64,000 bases of DNA, from positions 5,044,501 to 5,108,500 of the forward strand of contig NZ_OY781882.1 in the NCBI RefSeq assembly GCF_963677125.1, read 5' to 3'. Under the pieces are notes generated by a model. The model was not told the origin of the DNA, did not search any database, and saw nothing but the letters and a program-made list of their open reading frames with translations. Made by a program: the position numbers and the translations under genes. Shown in pieces: positions 54,076 to 63,863 of this stretch. The stretch's first letter is position 1, and each line of letters opens with the position of its first letter. The DNA comes from an uncultured Desulfobacter sp. (GTDB lineage: Bacteria > Desulfobacterota > Desulfobacteria > Desulfobacterales > Desulfobacteraceae).

Positions 54076-54729
54076 TTATCCGCCAGTCGTCTTGCCGGCC
54101 TCTTTTTGGGCCGCAACAATGGCAAAAGGCATCAGTCCCTTTATTAGTTTATAATTAATCAAGTGAAAGTTATTTTTTTCAATAAAGTCTTTATATGAGG
54201 CAGCAGACCATCTATGAAAGGCTGTGAATCCCGAAAGAGACATTAACCTTGATGTGATATTACTGATCATGTGTTCATTATGACAATAGGTGGGGGCAAT
54301 CAAAATCCCACCGGATTTTAAAACCCTGCGTATGGACGCCAGGGCCTTTTCAGGCTGTACCATCACATGAAGCACATTTGAAGCGATTGCCACATCAAAA
54401 GAAGATGCATCATAGTCAAGGGAATAGGCGTCCTTAACATGAAACACCAGATTCCCATGGTGCTTTGCATCGTTTTTGTCTTTTGCCACTTTAATCATTT
54501 CCGGTGAAAGATCACAGGCGGTAACACTTTTGCATTTGTCGGCCATCGCGCAGGCCAGGGTGCCGGTCCCTGTGGCAATTTCCAGAACATCCATTGAAGA
54601 ATCAATAAATTCTGCCATAAAATCCAGAACAATCCCATAAACAAGCTCTGCCTTTTGCATATGCCTGTCATAACGCAGAGCGCATTTATCCCAGAAATCC
54701 CGCTCTTTGTGCTGTCTTTCATTACTCAT
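54076..54729 (-). CDS. Class I SAM-dependent methyltransferase
   Basis: About 217 residues. Motif I DVLEIATGTGTLA (47-59), DLSPEMIKVAKDK (motif II), VAIASNVLHVM (motif IV) and LKSGGILIAPTY (motif V) place it in the Methyltransf_11/25 group. ATG at 54729 is chosen because AAGGA lies 8 bases upstream; an in-frame ATG 6 bases earlier is too close to that site. It follows receptor 6 on the same strand, 141 bp away, so it may be the last gene of the TBDR-TBDR operon. Such methyltransferases occur beside receptor and metallophore genes; the substrate is unknown. Confidence 0.88.
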   Translation of the reverse strand: MSNERQHKERDFWDKCALRYDRHMQKAELVYGIVLDFMAEFIDSSMDVLEIATGTGTLACAMADKCKSVTACDLSPEMIKVAKDKNDAKHHGNLVFHVKDAYSLDYDASSFDVAIASNVLHVMVQPEKALASIRRVLKSGGILIAPTYCHNEHMISNITSRLMSLSGFTAFHRWSAASYKDFIEKNNFHLINYKLIKGLMPFAIVAAQKEAGKTTGG

Positions 54730-54870
54730 TGCCATATTCCTTTTATCATTATGAAAAAGTCTAACCACGGAAATCTCAGAAGACACTGAAAATGAGCTTC
54801 TGTGATTTCTATAGCCAAAATGTTTTTTATAGTATGTTCTGTCCGCCAGGTCATGATTGTTAGTCTAAGT

Positions 54871-56895
54871 TTAGAATGTCACATTAACCCCGGCTATGGT
54901 GCTGAATCCCGTAATCGGATAGAGTGTTTCATTGCCCGGGTTTCCACTGCCGCTGCCGACGGCACTTTCATCAAACAGGTTATTGGCCGCAACATACAGT
55001 TCAACCCGGCCAATGGTTTTGGCATACCTGGCATTCAGCACCCAAAAGGCATCATCCTCATTGGTGTTGGCATAGTTAAAATAGCGTTTGCCCGTGTATA
55101 CGGGGCTTATTGAAATATCCCCTAACATTTTTTGTGTATATCCCAGTTTGAAGGAAAACATAATATCCGGTACGCCAACCATTTTTTTGCCTGAATAATC
55201 AACGCCCTGACTGATAAATTCATCGAATTTGGATTCTTGATAGGTGAAACTGGTTGAGGCGTATAACCCATTGCGGAATTTTGCATTAACGCCCAGTTCC
55301 ACCCCCTTTGAGCTGGTCTGCCCGGCATTTTCATATTGTGCATCCGGATCAGCGCTTTGCCTGACGAACTTATCGGTTACCTCTTGCCAGAAAAGGGCCA
55401 GGTTATAATCTATCCCATTTGAAATATTGCCGCGCAGGCCCACTTCATAGGAGCGCAGCCTTTCTGGATCCAGGTCTCCATTGGTATACCATTGCGCAAG
55501 GCGAACCGGGCTTTTAATGCCGCTGTTGAACCCGGCAAACAGGTTGGCCTGGTCACACAGTTGATAGGTAAAGCCGAATTTGGGGCTGAAATCGCCTTTT
55601 TTTTGTGCCCAGGCGGTGCTGTTGGCAGTATTCGCGGTTTGCTCCAGGTCAAAATAATCGTAACGAATCCCCGCAGTCACCGTTAGTGCGTCGGTGATGC
55701 GCAGCTCATCCTGCAGATATCCTGCATAACTGATGTCTTTGCGTGAAAAAGACTTATTAAGTGCGCCCACATCGGAAAAGCTGGTTGCCGTATATCTTTT
55801 TACATCAATGTCATGGTAACGATACTCTGTGCCGACAACAAGTTTGTTGGCCATGTCCCCAATGTCATGATTGAAGGTCATGTTCACTTCCGGATGGGCC
55901 TGCCACGCTTCTACGTCATTATAACCACTCCAGTACATCTGGTAATTTGACGTCTGCAACTCCATTTTGCCCATCAATTCATGGGGCCCCCGTTGTTGCC
56001 TATACACAAGTGCCCCCAGTGATTCTTCGGTTTCATAGTATTTGTCAGGCCCGCTGTTCGGATTCCGGGACGGATCCTGGTCGAACTGCTCCCGGGTCAG
56101 TCCTGTGGTGTAAATTCCCTTTGAGTCTTTGTAGGACCCATGGAAGGTTAATTGTGCATCGTCATTCAATGCATAGCCCACTTTGCCGTATACATTGTTC
56201 CCATCATAATATCCGTCATCCTGATAGGAATCTTCGCGTACCATGGAGGCATCCAGGTAATAATCCCAATTTCCCCGGGTCCCATTGAGCACACTATACC
56301 CATTGCCGCCGCCCAAACTGGTGAACGCCAGACCGGCTTTGGCTTCCACGGGATCTTTTGCCTTACGCGTGATGATATTGATAACTCCGCCAAGGGCATT
56401 GTCCCCGTACTCGGCTGACGGGGTTTTAGTTACTTCAATGCGCTCGATATCATGTATCGCCAGTCTACCGGCCCTTACATATCCGTTCCCTCTGTTAAAC
56501 TCCACGCCGTTAATCATCACCTTTGTCCCCCACGGCGAAATTTCATTGCCCCGGGTGCTGATGCCGACTTCGGCATTTCCCCCGCCACTGCCGTTTGCGG
56601 GGAAATAGAGCCCTGGTATGTTGGCCTCTTGCAGCACGGTCAATGCATTGTAATGGCCCGGATACTTTTCAATCTCTTCATGGGTTATGACGGTGATATT
56701 GGTGGGGATTTTATCCACTTCTGTGGACATCTTGGTGGCTGTAACGACGATGTCACCAATCTGTACATCCGTTTTGTCTTCTTTTGCCCATGACGGCAGC
56801 ACGGGAATTAGGATTGTTATGATCATAATATTGGCAAGGCAAACTATTAAACCGGTATGGCTGCACAATTTTTTATATAGGGTAGGGTTCTTCAT
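54871..56895 (-). CDS. TonB-dependent receptor 6 (distinct subfamily)
   Basis: 674 residues. Long signal region (1-37, ending PSWA), TonB-box-like GDIVVTATK (47-55), plug with VTKTPSAEYGDNALGGVIN, barrel ending AGVNVTF. The plug lacks the GPQGTLYGK text of the other receptors and is closer to the FepA/CirA/BtuB type. The ATG follows GGAGAAAAAAC. It starts 58 bp after receptor 7 on the same strand, so the two form an operon driven from the shared operator at 59121. Confidence 0.93.
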   Translation of the reverse strand: MKNPTLYKKLCSHTGLIVCLANIMIITILIPVLPSWAKEDKTDVQIGDIVVTATKMSTEVDKIPTNITVITHEEIEKYPGHYNALTVLQEANIPGLYFPANGSGGGNAEVGISTRGNEISPWGTKVMINGVEFNRGNGYVRAGRLAIHDIERIEVTKTPSAEYGDNALGGVINIITRKAKDPVEAKAGLAFTSLGGGNGYSVLNGTRGNWDYYLDASMVREDSYQDDGYYDGNNVYGKVGYALNDDAQLTFHGSYKDSKGIYTTGLTREQFDQDPSRNPNSGPDKYYETEESLGALVYRQQRGPHELMGKMELQTSNYQMYWSGYNDVEAWQAHPEVNMTFNHDIGDMANKLVVGTEYRYHDIDVKRYTATSFSDVGALNKSFSRKDISYAGYLQDELRITDALTVTAGIRYDYFDLEQTANTANSTAWAQKKGDFSPKFGFTYQLCDQANLFAGFNSGIKSPVRLAQWYTNGDLDPERLRSYEVGLRGNISNGIDYNLALFWQEVTDKFVRQSADPDAQYENAGQTSSKGVELGVNAKFRNGLYASTSFTYQESKFDEFISQGVDYSGKKMVGVPDIMFSFKLGYTQKMLGDISISPVYTGKRYFNYANTNEDDAFWVLNARYAKTIGRVELYVAANNLFDESAVGSGSGNPGNETLYPITGFSTIAGVNVTF

Positions 56896-56953
56896 GTTTT
56901 TTCTCCAGACTTTGCATTGATTTCATTAAAATTGAAGTGCTTGTAGGAAAGAG

Positions 56954-59083
56954 CTAAAAATGATAGCGGATGCCGAGACCGGCGGTTAATGGATCGCCGA
57001 ACTCGGCCCTTGACTTTGAAGAATTTGAATTGTAACTGACGATATATTCCTCATCAGTTAAATTTTTCCCATATACATAAAAATCCCAGTCACCTGTTCT
57101 ATATCCGATTTTTGCATTAAACGTGATATAGGCGTCTTCTTTGACAAAATCTTTTTCAGAGTCAGCATAAAAAGCGGTTTCACCAACCGCCCTCATATCA
57201 ACACGTCCGTAGAATCCATTGGGATGTCTATAGGAAACGCCGGCCGTCGCCGTGTAGGAAGGGGTGTTCTCGATATCCTGCCCATCAAAGGATATCCCGT
57301 TTCCGGCATCATATGTATCATATTCCGCCTCTATAAGCCCCAATGAACCGGTCAGCTCAATGGTATCGGTGAGTTTGTAAACAAGTTCCAGTTCAAGACC
57401 CTGGGAATGGCCGCTGTCAGCATTATCCGTATAAAAATTTACCCCATCTGATTTATAGACATGGACATCCTCAATATCCATATAAAACAAGGTTGCTGCC
57501 AACCTAAACCGATTCACACTCCCTTTGATCCCCAATTCGTAATTTGCTGATTTTTGGGAATCAAAGGAGTTGTCCTCGGTTGTGCCGGAAGAGGCAAAAT
57601 AGTTAAACCCGCCCGGCATGTACCCCTGGGAATATGAGACATAAGTCTGCCAGTTATCGCTTAGGCGATAAGAAAGCGCCGCCTTGGGTAAAAAGACATC
57701 CCACGTTTTGTCTCCGGAGAAGGAAAAATAGGGTGCCCCGGTGGTTCCCACCGGCAGATAATACATATCCAGATCAATCTCTTTATCAATATGTTGATAC
57801 CGGCCGCCCAGGGTCAGCTCAAATTGCTTTCCCAGAGGTATCATTGCCTGGCCAAATACCGCATAGGTGGTGCTGTCGGTATCCGACTCGGCATTAAAAT
57901 CAAAATTTCCATAAAACGTTCCTGAATCGTCATAATAGGGATATTGCATACCATAAGGGCCCTGTTTATGATTTTCCGAATCCAGGTAAAGACCGGCTAC
58001 CCAGCGGGTACCGCTCTCATTGTTGCTTGAAATGCGCAGCTCCTGGGTGTAGCTTTCGGTTTCACTATAGTCATACATGATCAGCCCGTCATAATAGTTG
58101 CCGGCCAGGTAATCCGCATCGTAATCGCCTTCGATCTCCCGTTTTTTGTGTGTTGTGGTAGACGTAAGGGTGACTGCGTCAAATGCATAGCTCAAATACA
58201 GGCTTTGTGAAAAACAATCAATGTCATTTACGGTGGGCATATCAAAGTTGACTTCTTCAGCATCATCCCTGTTAAATTTACTGATATCCGTTCCGGCAGG
58301 CAATGCATAACCATCTATCCATGATATACTTTGGTTGTCCATGGCAAGCGTCAGCCTTGCCGAAAGCCTGTCGGTTGGTGTGTATAAAAGGTAGCCACTG
58401 AATTGCTGCTTATCAAACGCATTCCCATCCGTACTTGATTGGGCATTGGTGTTTTCGATCCACCCGTCATCCTGCTCGTATTTACCGTTGATGCCCATGA
58501 AAAGGGTATCTGCAATGAGCGAACCATTCATATTGAATATGCCCTGCATATAGTTGTAACTGCCGTATTCGGCACCAATCATGCCCTGCCATTTATTTTC
58601 CGGCATTTTGGTGACGATGTTAATAACCCCGCCAATGGCATCCTTTCCATACAGCGCTCCCTGGGGGCCGCGCAGCACCTCGACCCGCTCCACATTGGCC
58701 AGGGATGCGTCAAATCCATACCGGCTTATGATTGGTACCCCGTCAATATAAATGACCACGGGATTATTATTGGTGAACATAGAGGTATTCAGCCCGCGGA
58801 AACTTACCGCGTTTCCACTGCCGCTTTGCGTTACGGTCATGTTGGGGATTTCCTTGATAACGTCAGGAACATCGGTGATGCCCTTTTCCTCTAAAAGGAG
58901 CTCATTCATAACGGTGATACTCTGGGGAACTTTTTGAACATCCTCCTCTACTTTATTGGCAGTAACTATAATACTTTGCGTTACCACCTTATTTTCCGTA
59001 TCCCCGGCCCATAATGGCGAAAGCGCTAAAAACAAATCGAAACACATGTAGTAGACCAACAGCACAACTTTTTTTCGGTACAT
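56954..59083 (-). CDS. TonB-dependent receptor 7
   Basis: 709 residues. Signal peptide 1-26 (ending SPLWA), TonB-box-like IIVTANK (38-44), plug with LRGPQGALYGKDAIGGVIN, barrel ending LGIRYHF. It is a close paralogue of receptor 8 across the whole length. AAAGGAG precedes the ATG. First gene of the receptor 7 - receptor 6 - methyltransferase operon. Its promoter carries the 21-bp-period repeats and the GTTAG palindrome. Confidence 0.95.
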   Translation of the reverse strand: MYRKKVVLLVYYMCFDLFLALSPLWAGDTENKVVTQSIIVTANKVEEDVQKVPQSITVMNELLLEEKGITDVPDVIKEIPNMTVTQSGSGNAVSFRGLNTSMFTNNNPVVIYIDGVPIISRYGFDASLANVERVEVLRGPQGALYGKDAIGGVINIVTKMPENKWQGMIGAEYGSYNYMQGIFNMNGSLIADTLFMGINGKYEQDDGWIENTNAQSSTDGNAFDKQQFSGYLLYTPTDRLSARLTLAMDNQSISWIDGYALPAGTDISKFNRDDAEEVNFDMPTVNDIDCFSQSLYLSYAFDAVTLTSTTTHKKREIEGDYDADYLAGNYYDGLIMYDYSETESYTQELRISSNNESGTRWVAGLYLDSENHKQGPYGMQYPYYDDSGTFYGNFDFNAESDTDSTTYAVFGQAMIPLGKQFELTLGGRYQHIDKEIDLDMYYLPVGTTGAPYFSFSGDKTWDVFLPKAALSYRLSDNWQTYVSYSQGYMPGGFNYFASSGTTEDNSFDSQKSANYELGIKGSVNRFRLAATLFYMDIEDVHVYKSDGVNFYTDNADSGHSQGLELELVYKLTDTIELTGSLGLIEAEYDTYDAGNGISFDGQDIENTPSYTATAGVSYRHPNGFYGRVDMRAVGETAFYADSEKDFVKEDAYITFNAKIGYRTGDWDFYVYGKNLTDEEYIVSYNSNSSKSRAEFGDPLTAGLGIRYHF

Positions 59084-59120
59084 ATTTGGCTCCTTTACTA
59101 TTAGGTGTTATATATAAAAG

Positions 59121-59190
59121 TTAGAGCCTCCTAACATGGTGCTGCGGGAACTTCTACCCGGATCGGGAGTATTTATGCCCGAATCGGGAA
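59121..59190 (-). promoter_or_regulatory. Shared operator set of the receptor 7 operon
   Basis: CCCGGATCGGGA at 59158-59169 and CCCGAATCGGGA at 59179-59190 (21-bp period). GTTAG-N6-CTAAC at 59121-59136, 37 bp before the start codon. Same order and spacing as at 30114 and 62790. Confidence 0.75.
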
Positions 59191-59234
59191 TAAATGAATT
59201 ATTTGGGGTGGGAAGGGTGGTCGGCCTATGGCTG

Positions 59235-60380
59235 CTATTCGGAATGAAATTTTCTAAGATATCCGGGAAGCCGGTTAAACATCTCTACAGGGGTCTTGGG
59301 AAGATGCTGATTGTCAATAAATAGATTTTGGCTTTTGCTGTCGGGGCTGGAAAGATCAATAACCTCCCCCGGTTTTTCAATCGTATGGCCGGCCTCATCG
59401 GTGAATATGATAACCTCGGGCCCTTGGCTGTTTATCACGTAGACCGACTGCCCGTTTTGCAACGTCAGAATGCTTCCCTCGGGACAGGTTCCGAGCTCTT
59501 TGACGAAAGCATAGAGAATCAACTGCAATATCGGATCTCGTCCTGAATAGTTCCGGAAAATCGTATTGACCACCTTGGTTGGATTCATCGCTTCGCCGTA
59601 GCTTCGTTTCAAGGTCATGGCACTGTATATATCCGCTAATTTACAGATTTTAACATAGGGCGGCAGGTCTGAAGTGGATTGATAAACAGGATAAGCATTT
59701 TTTTCGTTAGGATAGATTTCTGCGTGGTGGTATTTAATAATATTTTCTAAATAGACATCGTACATCTCGTTCATTTTTAAGAAAAGTGTTCCGTATACCC
59801 CGGCATGTTTTTGTATTTCTCTGAGTTCATTACGGTTTAATTCACTTTTTTTATTCAGCAGGGAATCCGGTATCATTATTTTGCCCATATCGTGGATGAG
59901 ATAGCCCATGGAGATGGTACGCACAGATTCCGGGGGATAGTAAAAAAACGGTGCCATCTCTTCCTGTTTGGCATGTTTCAGATTTTCTTTAAATTTGGCT
60001 GTGAGCATATTTTTGATATACCGGGAAAAAAGTGTGTTGAAGCGTTTCAATACACTGGTTCCGATATAGCAGACGCCCAATGAATGTTGAAAGAGATAAT
60101 CATCTGTGGAGAAATAGTCTTTTGTGCTGTTAAGAATCAACCGATCCGTCTCAGAGAGCATTGTCATGATCTTTTCTATAGCACTAACGCTTTTTCTAAA
60201 GTCTATTCTGTCCGATGTCTCTTGTTCTTCTTCTTTTTTTTTCTGGGTGTCTCTGTTAAATAGTCGTTTTTGACTTTTAACCAGTTCGCTGAACAGTTGT
60301 TGGGCTTGTTGGTATTTTTCCAGGAAAATTTTTTTCGCTTCCGTTATCTCAAGCATTTTCTGTTCAACGTTAACGGACAT
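59235..60380 (-). CDS. HD-GYP-like signalling phosphodiesterase, altered GYP motif
   Basis: 381 residues. Residues 1-60 are a charged, probably coiled-coil segment. The HD domain (about 95-275) has FQHSLG (His99), HDMGK (163-167), KHAGVYG (191-197), YHHAEIYP (217-224) and LADIYSAMT (248-256). In true HD-GYP enzymes the fourth motif reads HHExxxGxGYP; here the Glu is displaced and GYP is AYP, so c-di-GMP hydrolysis is doubtful. The C-terminal part (about 310-381) is beta-rich (QSVYVINSQGPEVIIFTDEA). It lies alone between two receptor genes. Expression signals are unremarkable. Confidence 0.82.
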   Translation of the reverse strand: MSVNVEQKMLEITEAKKIFLEKYQQAQQLFSELVKSQKRLFNRDTQKKKEEEQETSDRIDFRKSVSAIEKIMTMLSETDRLILNSTKDYFSTDDYLFQHSLGVCYIGTSVLKRFNTLFSRYIKNMLTAKFKENLKHAKQEEMAPFFYYPPESVRTISMGYLIHDMGKIMIPDSLLNKKSELNRNELREIQKHAGVYGTLFLKMNEMYDVYLENIIKYHHAEIYPNEKNAYPVYQSTSDLPPYVKICKLADIYSAMTLKRSYGEAMNPTKVVNTIFRNYSGRDPILQLILYAFVKELGTCPEGSILTLQNGQSVYVINSQGPEVIIFTDEAGHTIEKPGEVIDLSSPDSKSQNLFIDNQHLPKTPVEMFNRLPGYLRKFHSE

Positions 60381-60613
60381 TATTTAGTTCCTTTCCTTTG
60401 CATTTGGAAAATACGATGAAAGATTAATTAATTTATTTATAGCCGCTTTTAGGTGGTTAGGGCAAGCTTTGAATCGTAAAATTTCGCCATGTTAAAAAAA
60501 TACGGTAAAGCCTGTAAAGTCCCGGCCAAGGTCGCTAAGGGAGACAAGCTTAAAAAATGAGCAGCGTTGATCTCACACTGCTCATTCGCACATCCAGCTA
60601 CAAAAAGAGAGGA

Positions 60614-62752
60614 TTAAAACCGATAGCGCAAGCCGACACCAACGGTCAACGGTTGCCCGAAGCCAGCCAGCATCAGTGTTGAATTAGATATAAAATCGGT
60701 AATATACTCTTCGTCTGTCAGGTTTTTTCCGTACACATAAAAATCCCATCCACCGGTTTGATATCCGATTTTTGCATCAAAAACAGTGTATGCACCTTCC
60801 CGGACAAAGGTTTTATCGGCATCATCATAAAAAGCGGTTTCGCCTTTCGCCCGCATGTCAATACGCCCATACAGTCCACTGGGGTGTCTATAGGAGACAC
60901 CGGCGGTTGCCGTGTATGAAGGGGTATTCTCGATATCCTGTCCATCAAAGGATATGCCGTCTCCGGCATCATAGGAATCGTACTCCGCCTCTATAAATCC
61001 TATTGAGCCGGTCAGTTCAATGGTGTCGGTGAGTTGGTAGGCCAGCTCCAGCTCAATGCCCTGGGAGTGACCGCTGTCGGCATTGTCCGTGTAATAATTG
61101 ACGCCGTATGCCTTGTAAACATGGACATCCTCGATATCCATATAAAACAAAGTGGCCGCCATCCTTAATTTTTTCACATTCCCTTTTATCCCTAATTCGT
61201 AATTTGTTGATTTTTGGGGTTCAAAGGAATTGTCTTCAGTCGATCCGGAAGATGCAAAGTAGTTAAATCCGCCGGGCATGTATCCTTGGGAATATGAAAC
61301 ATAGGTATGCCAGTTATCGCTTAAGCCATAACTGAGTGCCGCCTTGGGTAGAAAAACATCCCACTCTTTTTCCCCGGCAAAGGAAAAATAGGGTGCCCCG
61401 GTGGTGCCCACCGGCAGAGAGTACATATCCAGATCAATCTCTTTATCAATATGCTGGTATCTGCCGCCCAGGGTCAGCTCAAATCGTTTTCCTATGGGCA
61501 CCATTGCCTGGCCAAATGCCGCATAGGTGGTGCTTTCGGAATCCGATTCGGCATTATAATCAAAATTTCCATAAAAGGTCCCTGAATTGTCATAATAAGG
61601 ATATTGCATACCATAAGGTCCTTGTTCATGATCTTCTGAATCCAGGTAAAGCCCGGCTACCCAGCGGATGCCGTTCTCATTGTTACTTGATATGCGCAGT
61701 TCCTGAGTGTATGATTCTGTTTTACTATAGTTATACTGTTTCAATCCGTCATACAAGGTGTCAGCCTGGTAGTCCGCGTCGTAATCTCCCTCAATGTCCT
61801 GTTTTTTGTGGGTGGTGGTAGAGGTAAGGGTTATTGAATCAAATGCGTAACTTAAATACAGACTCTGGGAAAAACAATCGATATCGACTTCCGTTGGTAC
61901 ATCAAAGGCGGATTTTTCGGCGTCATCCCTGTTAAAATCACTGAAATCATGTCCGGCAGGCAGTGCATACCCATTGGTCCCTGAATCAGTTTGATTGTCC
62001 ATGGAAAGCGTCAGCCTTGCGGAGAACCTTTCTGTGGGGGTATATAAAAGGTATCCGCTCAATTGCTGCTGGTCGGATTCATTCCCGACGGAATTGGATC
62101 CGGGATAGGTGTTGTCAATCCATCCGTCATCCTGTTCATATTTCCCGTTGATGCCCATATATAGTGTGTTTTCCATCAGTGAACCGTTCATATTGAATAT
62201 GCCCTGCATGTAATTGTCGCTGCCGTATTCGGCGCCGATCATGCCGTGCCATTTATTTTCCGGCTCTTTGGTGACGATATTGATAACTCCGCCAATGGCG
62301 TCCTTGCCGTATAGCGTCCCCTGGGGGCCGCGCAGCACCTCAACGCGTTCCACATTGGCCAGGGAGGCATCAAAACCATATCGGTTGATAATGGGAACGC
62401 CGTCAATATAAATGACCACCGGATTTTTATTGGTGAACATGGAAGGGTTCAGTCCCCGGAAGCTTACCGCGTTGCCATGGACGCCTTCCTCGGCAGTCAT
62501 ATTGGGTATTTCTTTGATCAGATCCGGAATATCGGTAATTCCCTTCTCTTCCAGAATGATTTCATCCAAAACGGTGATACTCTGGGGAACTTTTTGGAGG
62601 TCCTCCTCTATTTTATTTGCCGTAACAGTGATACTCTCTACTTTTGTTACTGCCTTATTTTCAGCATCTTCGGCCCATAATGGGGCCTCCGGTAAGAGCA
62701 GTCTGCAACACAAATACAAGGAAAACAGCAGCAGGATTTTTTTCCGATACAT
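60614..62752 (-). CDS. TonB-dependent receptor 8
   Basis: 712 residues. Signal peptide 1-27 (ending PLWA), TonB-box-like ESITVTANK (39-47), plug with LRGPQGTLYGKDAIGGVIN, barrel ending VGLRYRF. Very similar to receptor 7, including long identical stretches in plug and barrel; differences cluster in parts likely to be surface loops. AAGGAG precedes the ATG. Transcribed alone from a promoter with the shared operator set. Confidence 0.95.
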   Translation of the reverse strand: MYRKKILLLFSLYLCCRLLLPEAPLWAEDAENKAVTKVESITVTANKIEEDLQKVPQSITVLDEIILEEKGITDIPDLIKEIPNMTAEEGVHGNAVSFRGLNPSMFTNKNPVVIYIDGVPIINRYGFDASLANVERVEVLRGPQGTLYGKDAIGGVINIVTKEPENKWHGMIGAEYGSDNYMQGIFNMNGSLMENTLYMGINGKYEQDDGWIDNTYPGSNSVGNESDQQQLSGYLLYTPTERFSARLTLSMDNQTDSGTNGYALPAGHDFSDFNRDDAEKSAFDVPTEVDIDCFSQSLYLSYAFDSITLTSTTTHKKQDIEGDYDADYQADTLYDGLKQYNYSKTESYTQELRISSNNENGIRWVAGLYLDSEDHEQGPYGMQYPYYDNSGTFYGNFDYNAESDSESTTYAAFGQAMVPIGKRFELTLGGRYQHIDKEIDLDMYSLPVGTTGAPYFSFAGEKEWDVFLPKAALSYGLSDNWHTYVSYSQGYMPGGFNYFASSGSTEDNSFEPQKSTNYELGIKGNVKKLRMAATLFYMDIEDVHVYKAYGVNYYTDNADSGHSQGIELELAYQLTDTIELTGSIGFIEAEYDSYDAGDGISFDGQDIENTPSYTATAGVSYRHPSGLYGRIDMRAKGETAFYDDADKTFVREGAYTVFDAKIGYQTGGWDFYVYGKNLTDEEYITDFISNSTLMLAGFGQPLTVGVGLRYRF

Positions 62753-62789
62753 CTTTAACTCCTTTTTAAATGCATATATTGCGGTAAAA

Positions 62790-62859
62790 GTTAGAGATGG
62801 CTAACACAGCGCGATTAAGATTTCTACCCGGATCGGGAGTATTAATGATCGGATCGGGA
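62790..62859 (-). promoter_or_regulatory. Shared operator set of receptor 8
   Basis: CCCGGATCGGGA at 62827-62838 and ATCGGATCGGGA at 62848-62859 (21-bp period). GTTAG-N6-CTAAC at 62790-62805, 37 bp before the start codon. The promoter-distal repeat is the least conserved of the six. Confidence 0.75.
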
Positions 62860-62932
62860 ATTAATTTGTGTTTGGACGAAACGTTACCCACCTGAGGCGT
62901 TGCGGCATACAAGAAAAAGGGCTTGCTGAAGA

Positions 62933-62973
62933 AAAACGCCGGGACGGTGAGTCGCAGATCTTCCCGGCGTTTT
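62933..62973 (-). terminator. Intrinsic terminator after the lactonase-like gene
   Basis: Perfect 12-bp arms (AAAACGCCGGGA and TCCCGGCGTTTT) with a 17-base loop. On the minus strand it ends in a T-run, about 80 bp past the stop codon at 63055. It is nearly symmetric, so it may work in both directions. Confidence 0.75.
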
Positions 62974-63054
62974 AGAGCCAACTACACGGCTTCAATAGTT
63001 AGTTTAGAAGGGAACAGAATTCTATAAGCCGTTTTTATTGATATGAAACAAGTA

Positions 63055-63834
63055 CTATGAATAAAATTCAGGGGCCTGCTTTACCTGCTTCCAGGCTTCA
63101 GGATCATGTCCGGTTACCACCGTGACCCCCCGGGATTGTTCAAAAAAACGCATACGGTCCACCGAGCGAACCGTTTCTCCGGCGTTCCACATCAGGCCGG
63201 GCAGGGTGCCGTCTTTCAGATTTTGACCGGTATAACAAGCGTCTGCGGCAAAAAACATGGGACCGCTTTCGGGCAGATTAACCAGGATAGACTGATGTCC
63301 CGGTGTGTGGCCAGGGGTAAAGTAGATTTTTATCGCCCCGTCGCCGAACAGGTCAAACCCGTCATCCTGCCAGCCATTGAGAATGTACCAGTCCACATCC
63401 TTATCAAAATCCTTTCTGATATACGCAAGTTTCATATAGGGATCAGGCACATAGGCAAAGTGAAGTTCATCGCGCTGGACAATATATCTGGCATTGGGGA
63501 AATGGCCCACACCGCCGGCATGGTCAAGATGAAGGTGAGACAGGATCACATAATCAATATCTTCTGCAGATACGCCTACTTTTTCAATGGCGTTCACACA
63601 CCATTGTTCTTCACTCATCACCGGGTCATAGGCACCCAGGATATCCCCCCAGTGGTTCTCCTTGTCATTTACCACTTCCAGGGCATTGCCCGTATCAAAC
63701 AGGACCTTGCCTTTGGGATGGTCAATGAGCATAAAAGGAACGGGAACGTCAAACTGCTCTCCCACACCGTCATTTAATGTGAAAAAATGTTTCTGGCTTT
63801 TCAGGACGCCGGCTTCAAAAAAGTAAAGCTTCAT
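63055..63834 (-). CDS. Metallo-beta-lactamase-fold hydrolase, AHL-lactonase-like
   Basis: About 259 residues from ATG 63834, which has GGAG 9 bases upstream. Zinc motif SHLHLDHAGG (99-108), then FTPGHTPGHQSI (third His), FAADACYTG (bridging Asp) and VVTGHDPEAW (last His). The pattern and length fit the AttM/AiiA group of N-acyl-homoserine-lactone lactonases. Substrate use is not proven, as other MBL hydrolases look alike. It is followed by its own terminator and is not linked to the receptors. Confidence 0.82.
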   Translation of the reverse strand: MKLYFFEAGVLKSQKHFFTLNDGVGEQFDVPVPFMLIDHPKGKVLFDTGNALEVVNDKENHWGDILGAYDPVMSEEQWCVNAIEKVGVSAEDIDYVILSHLHLDHAGGVGHFPNARYIVQRDELHFAYVPDPYMKLAYIRKDFDKDVDWYILNGWQDDGFDLFGDGAIKIYFTPGHTPGHQSILVNLPESGPMFFAADACYTGQNLKDGTLPGLMWNAGETVRSVDRMRFFEQSRGVTVVTGHDPEAWKQVKQAPEFYS

Positions 63835-63863
63835 AGGTTCTTTCTCCATATATAAAATATTGG

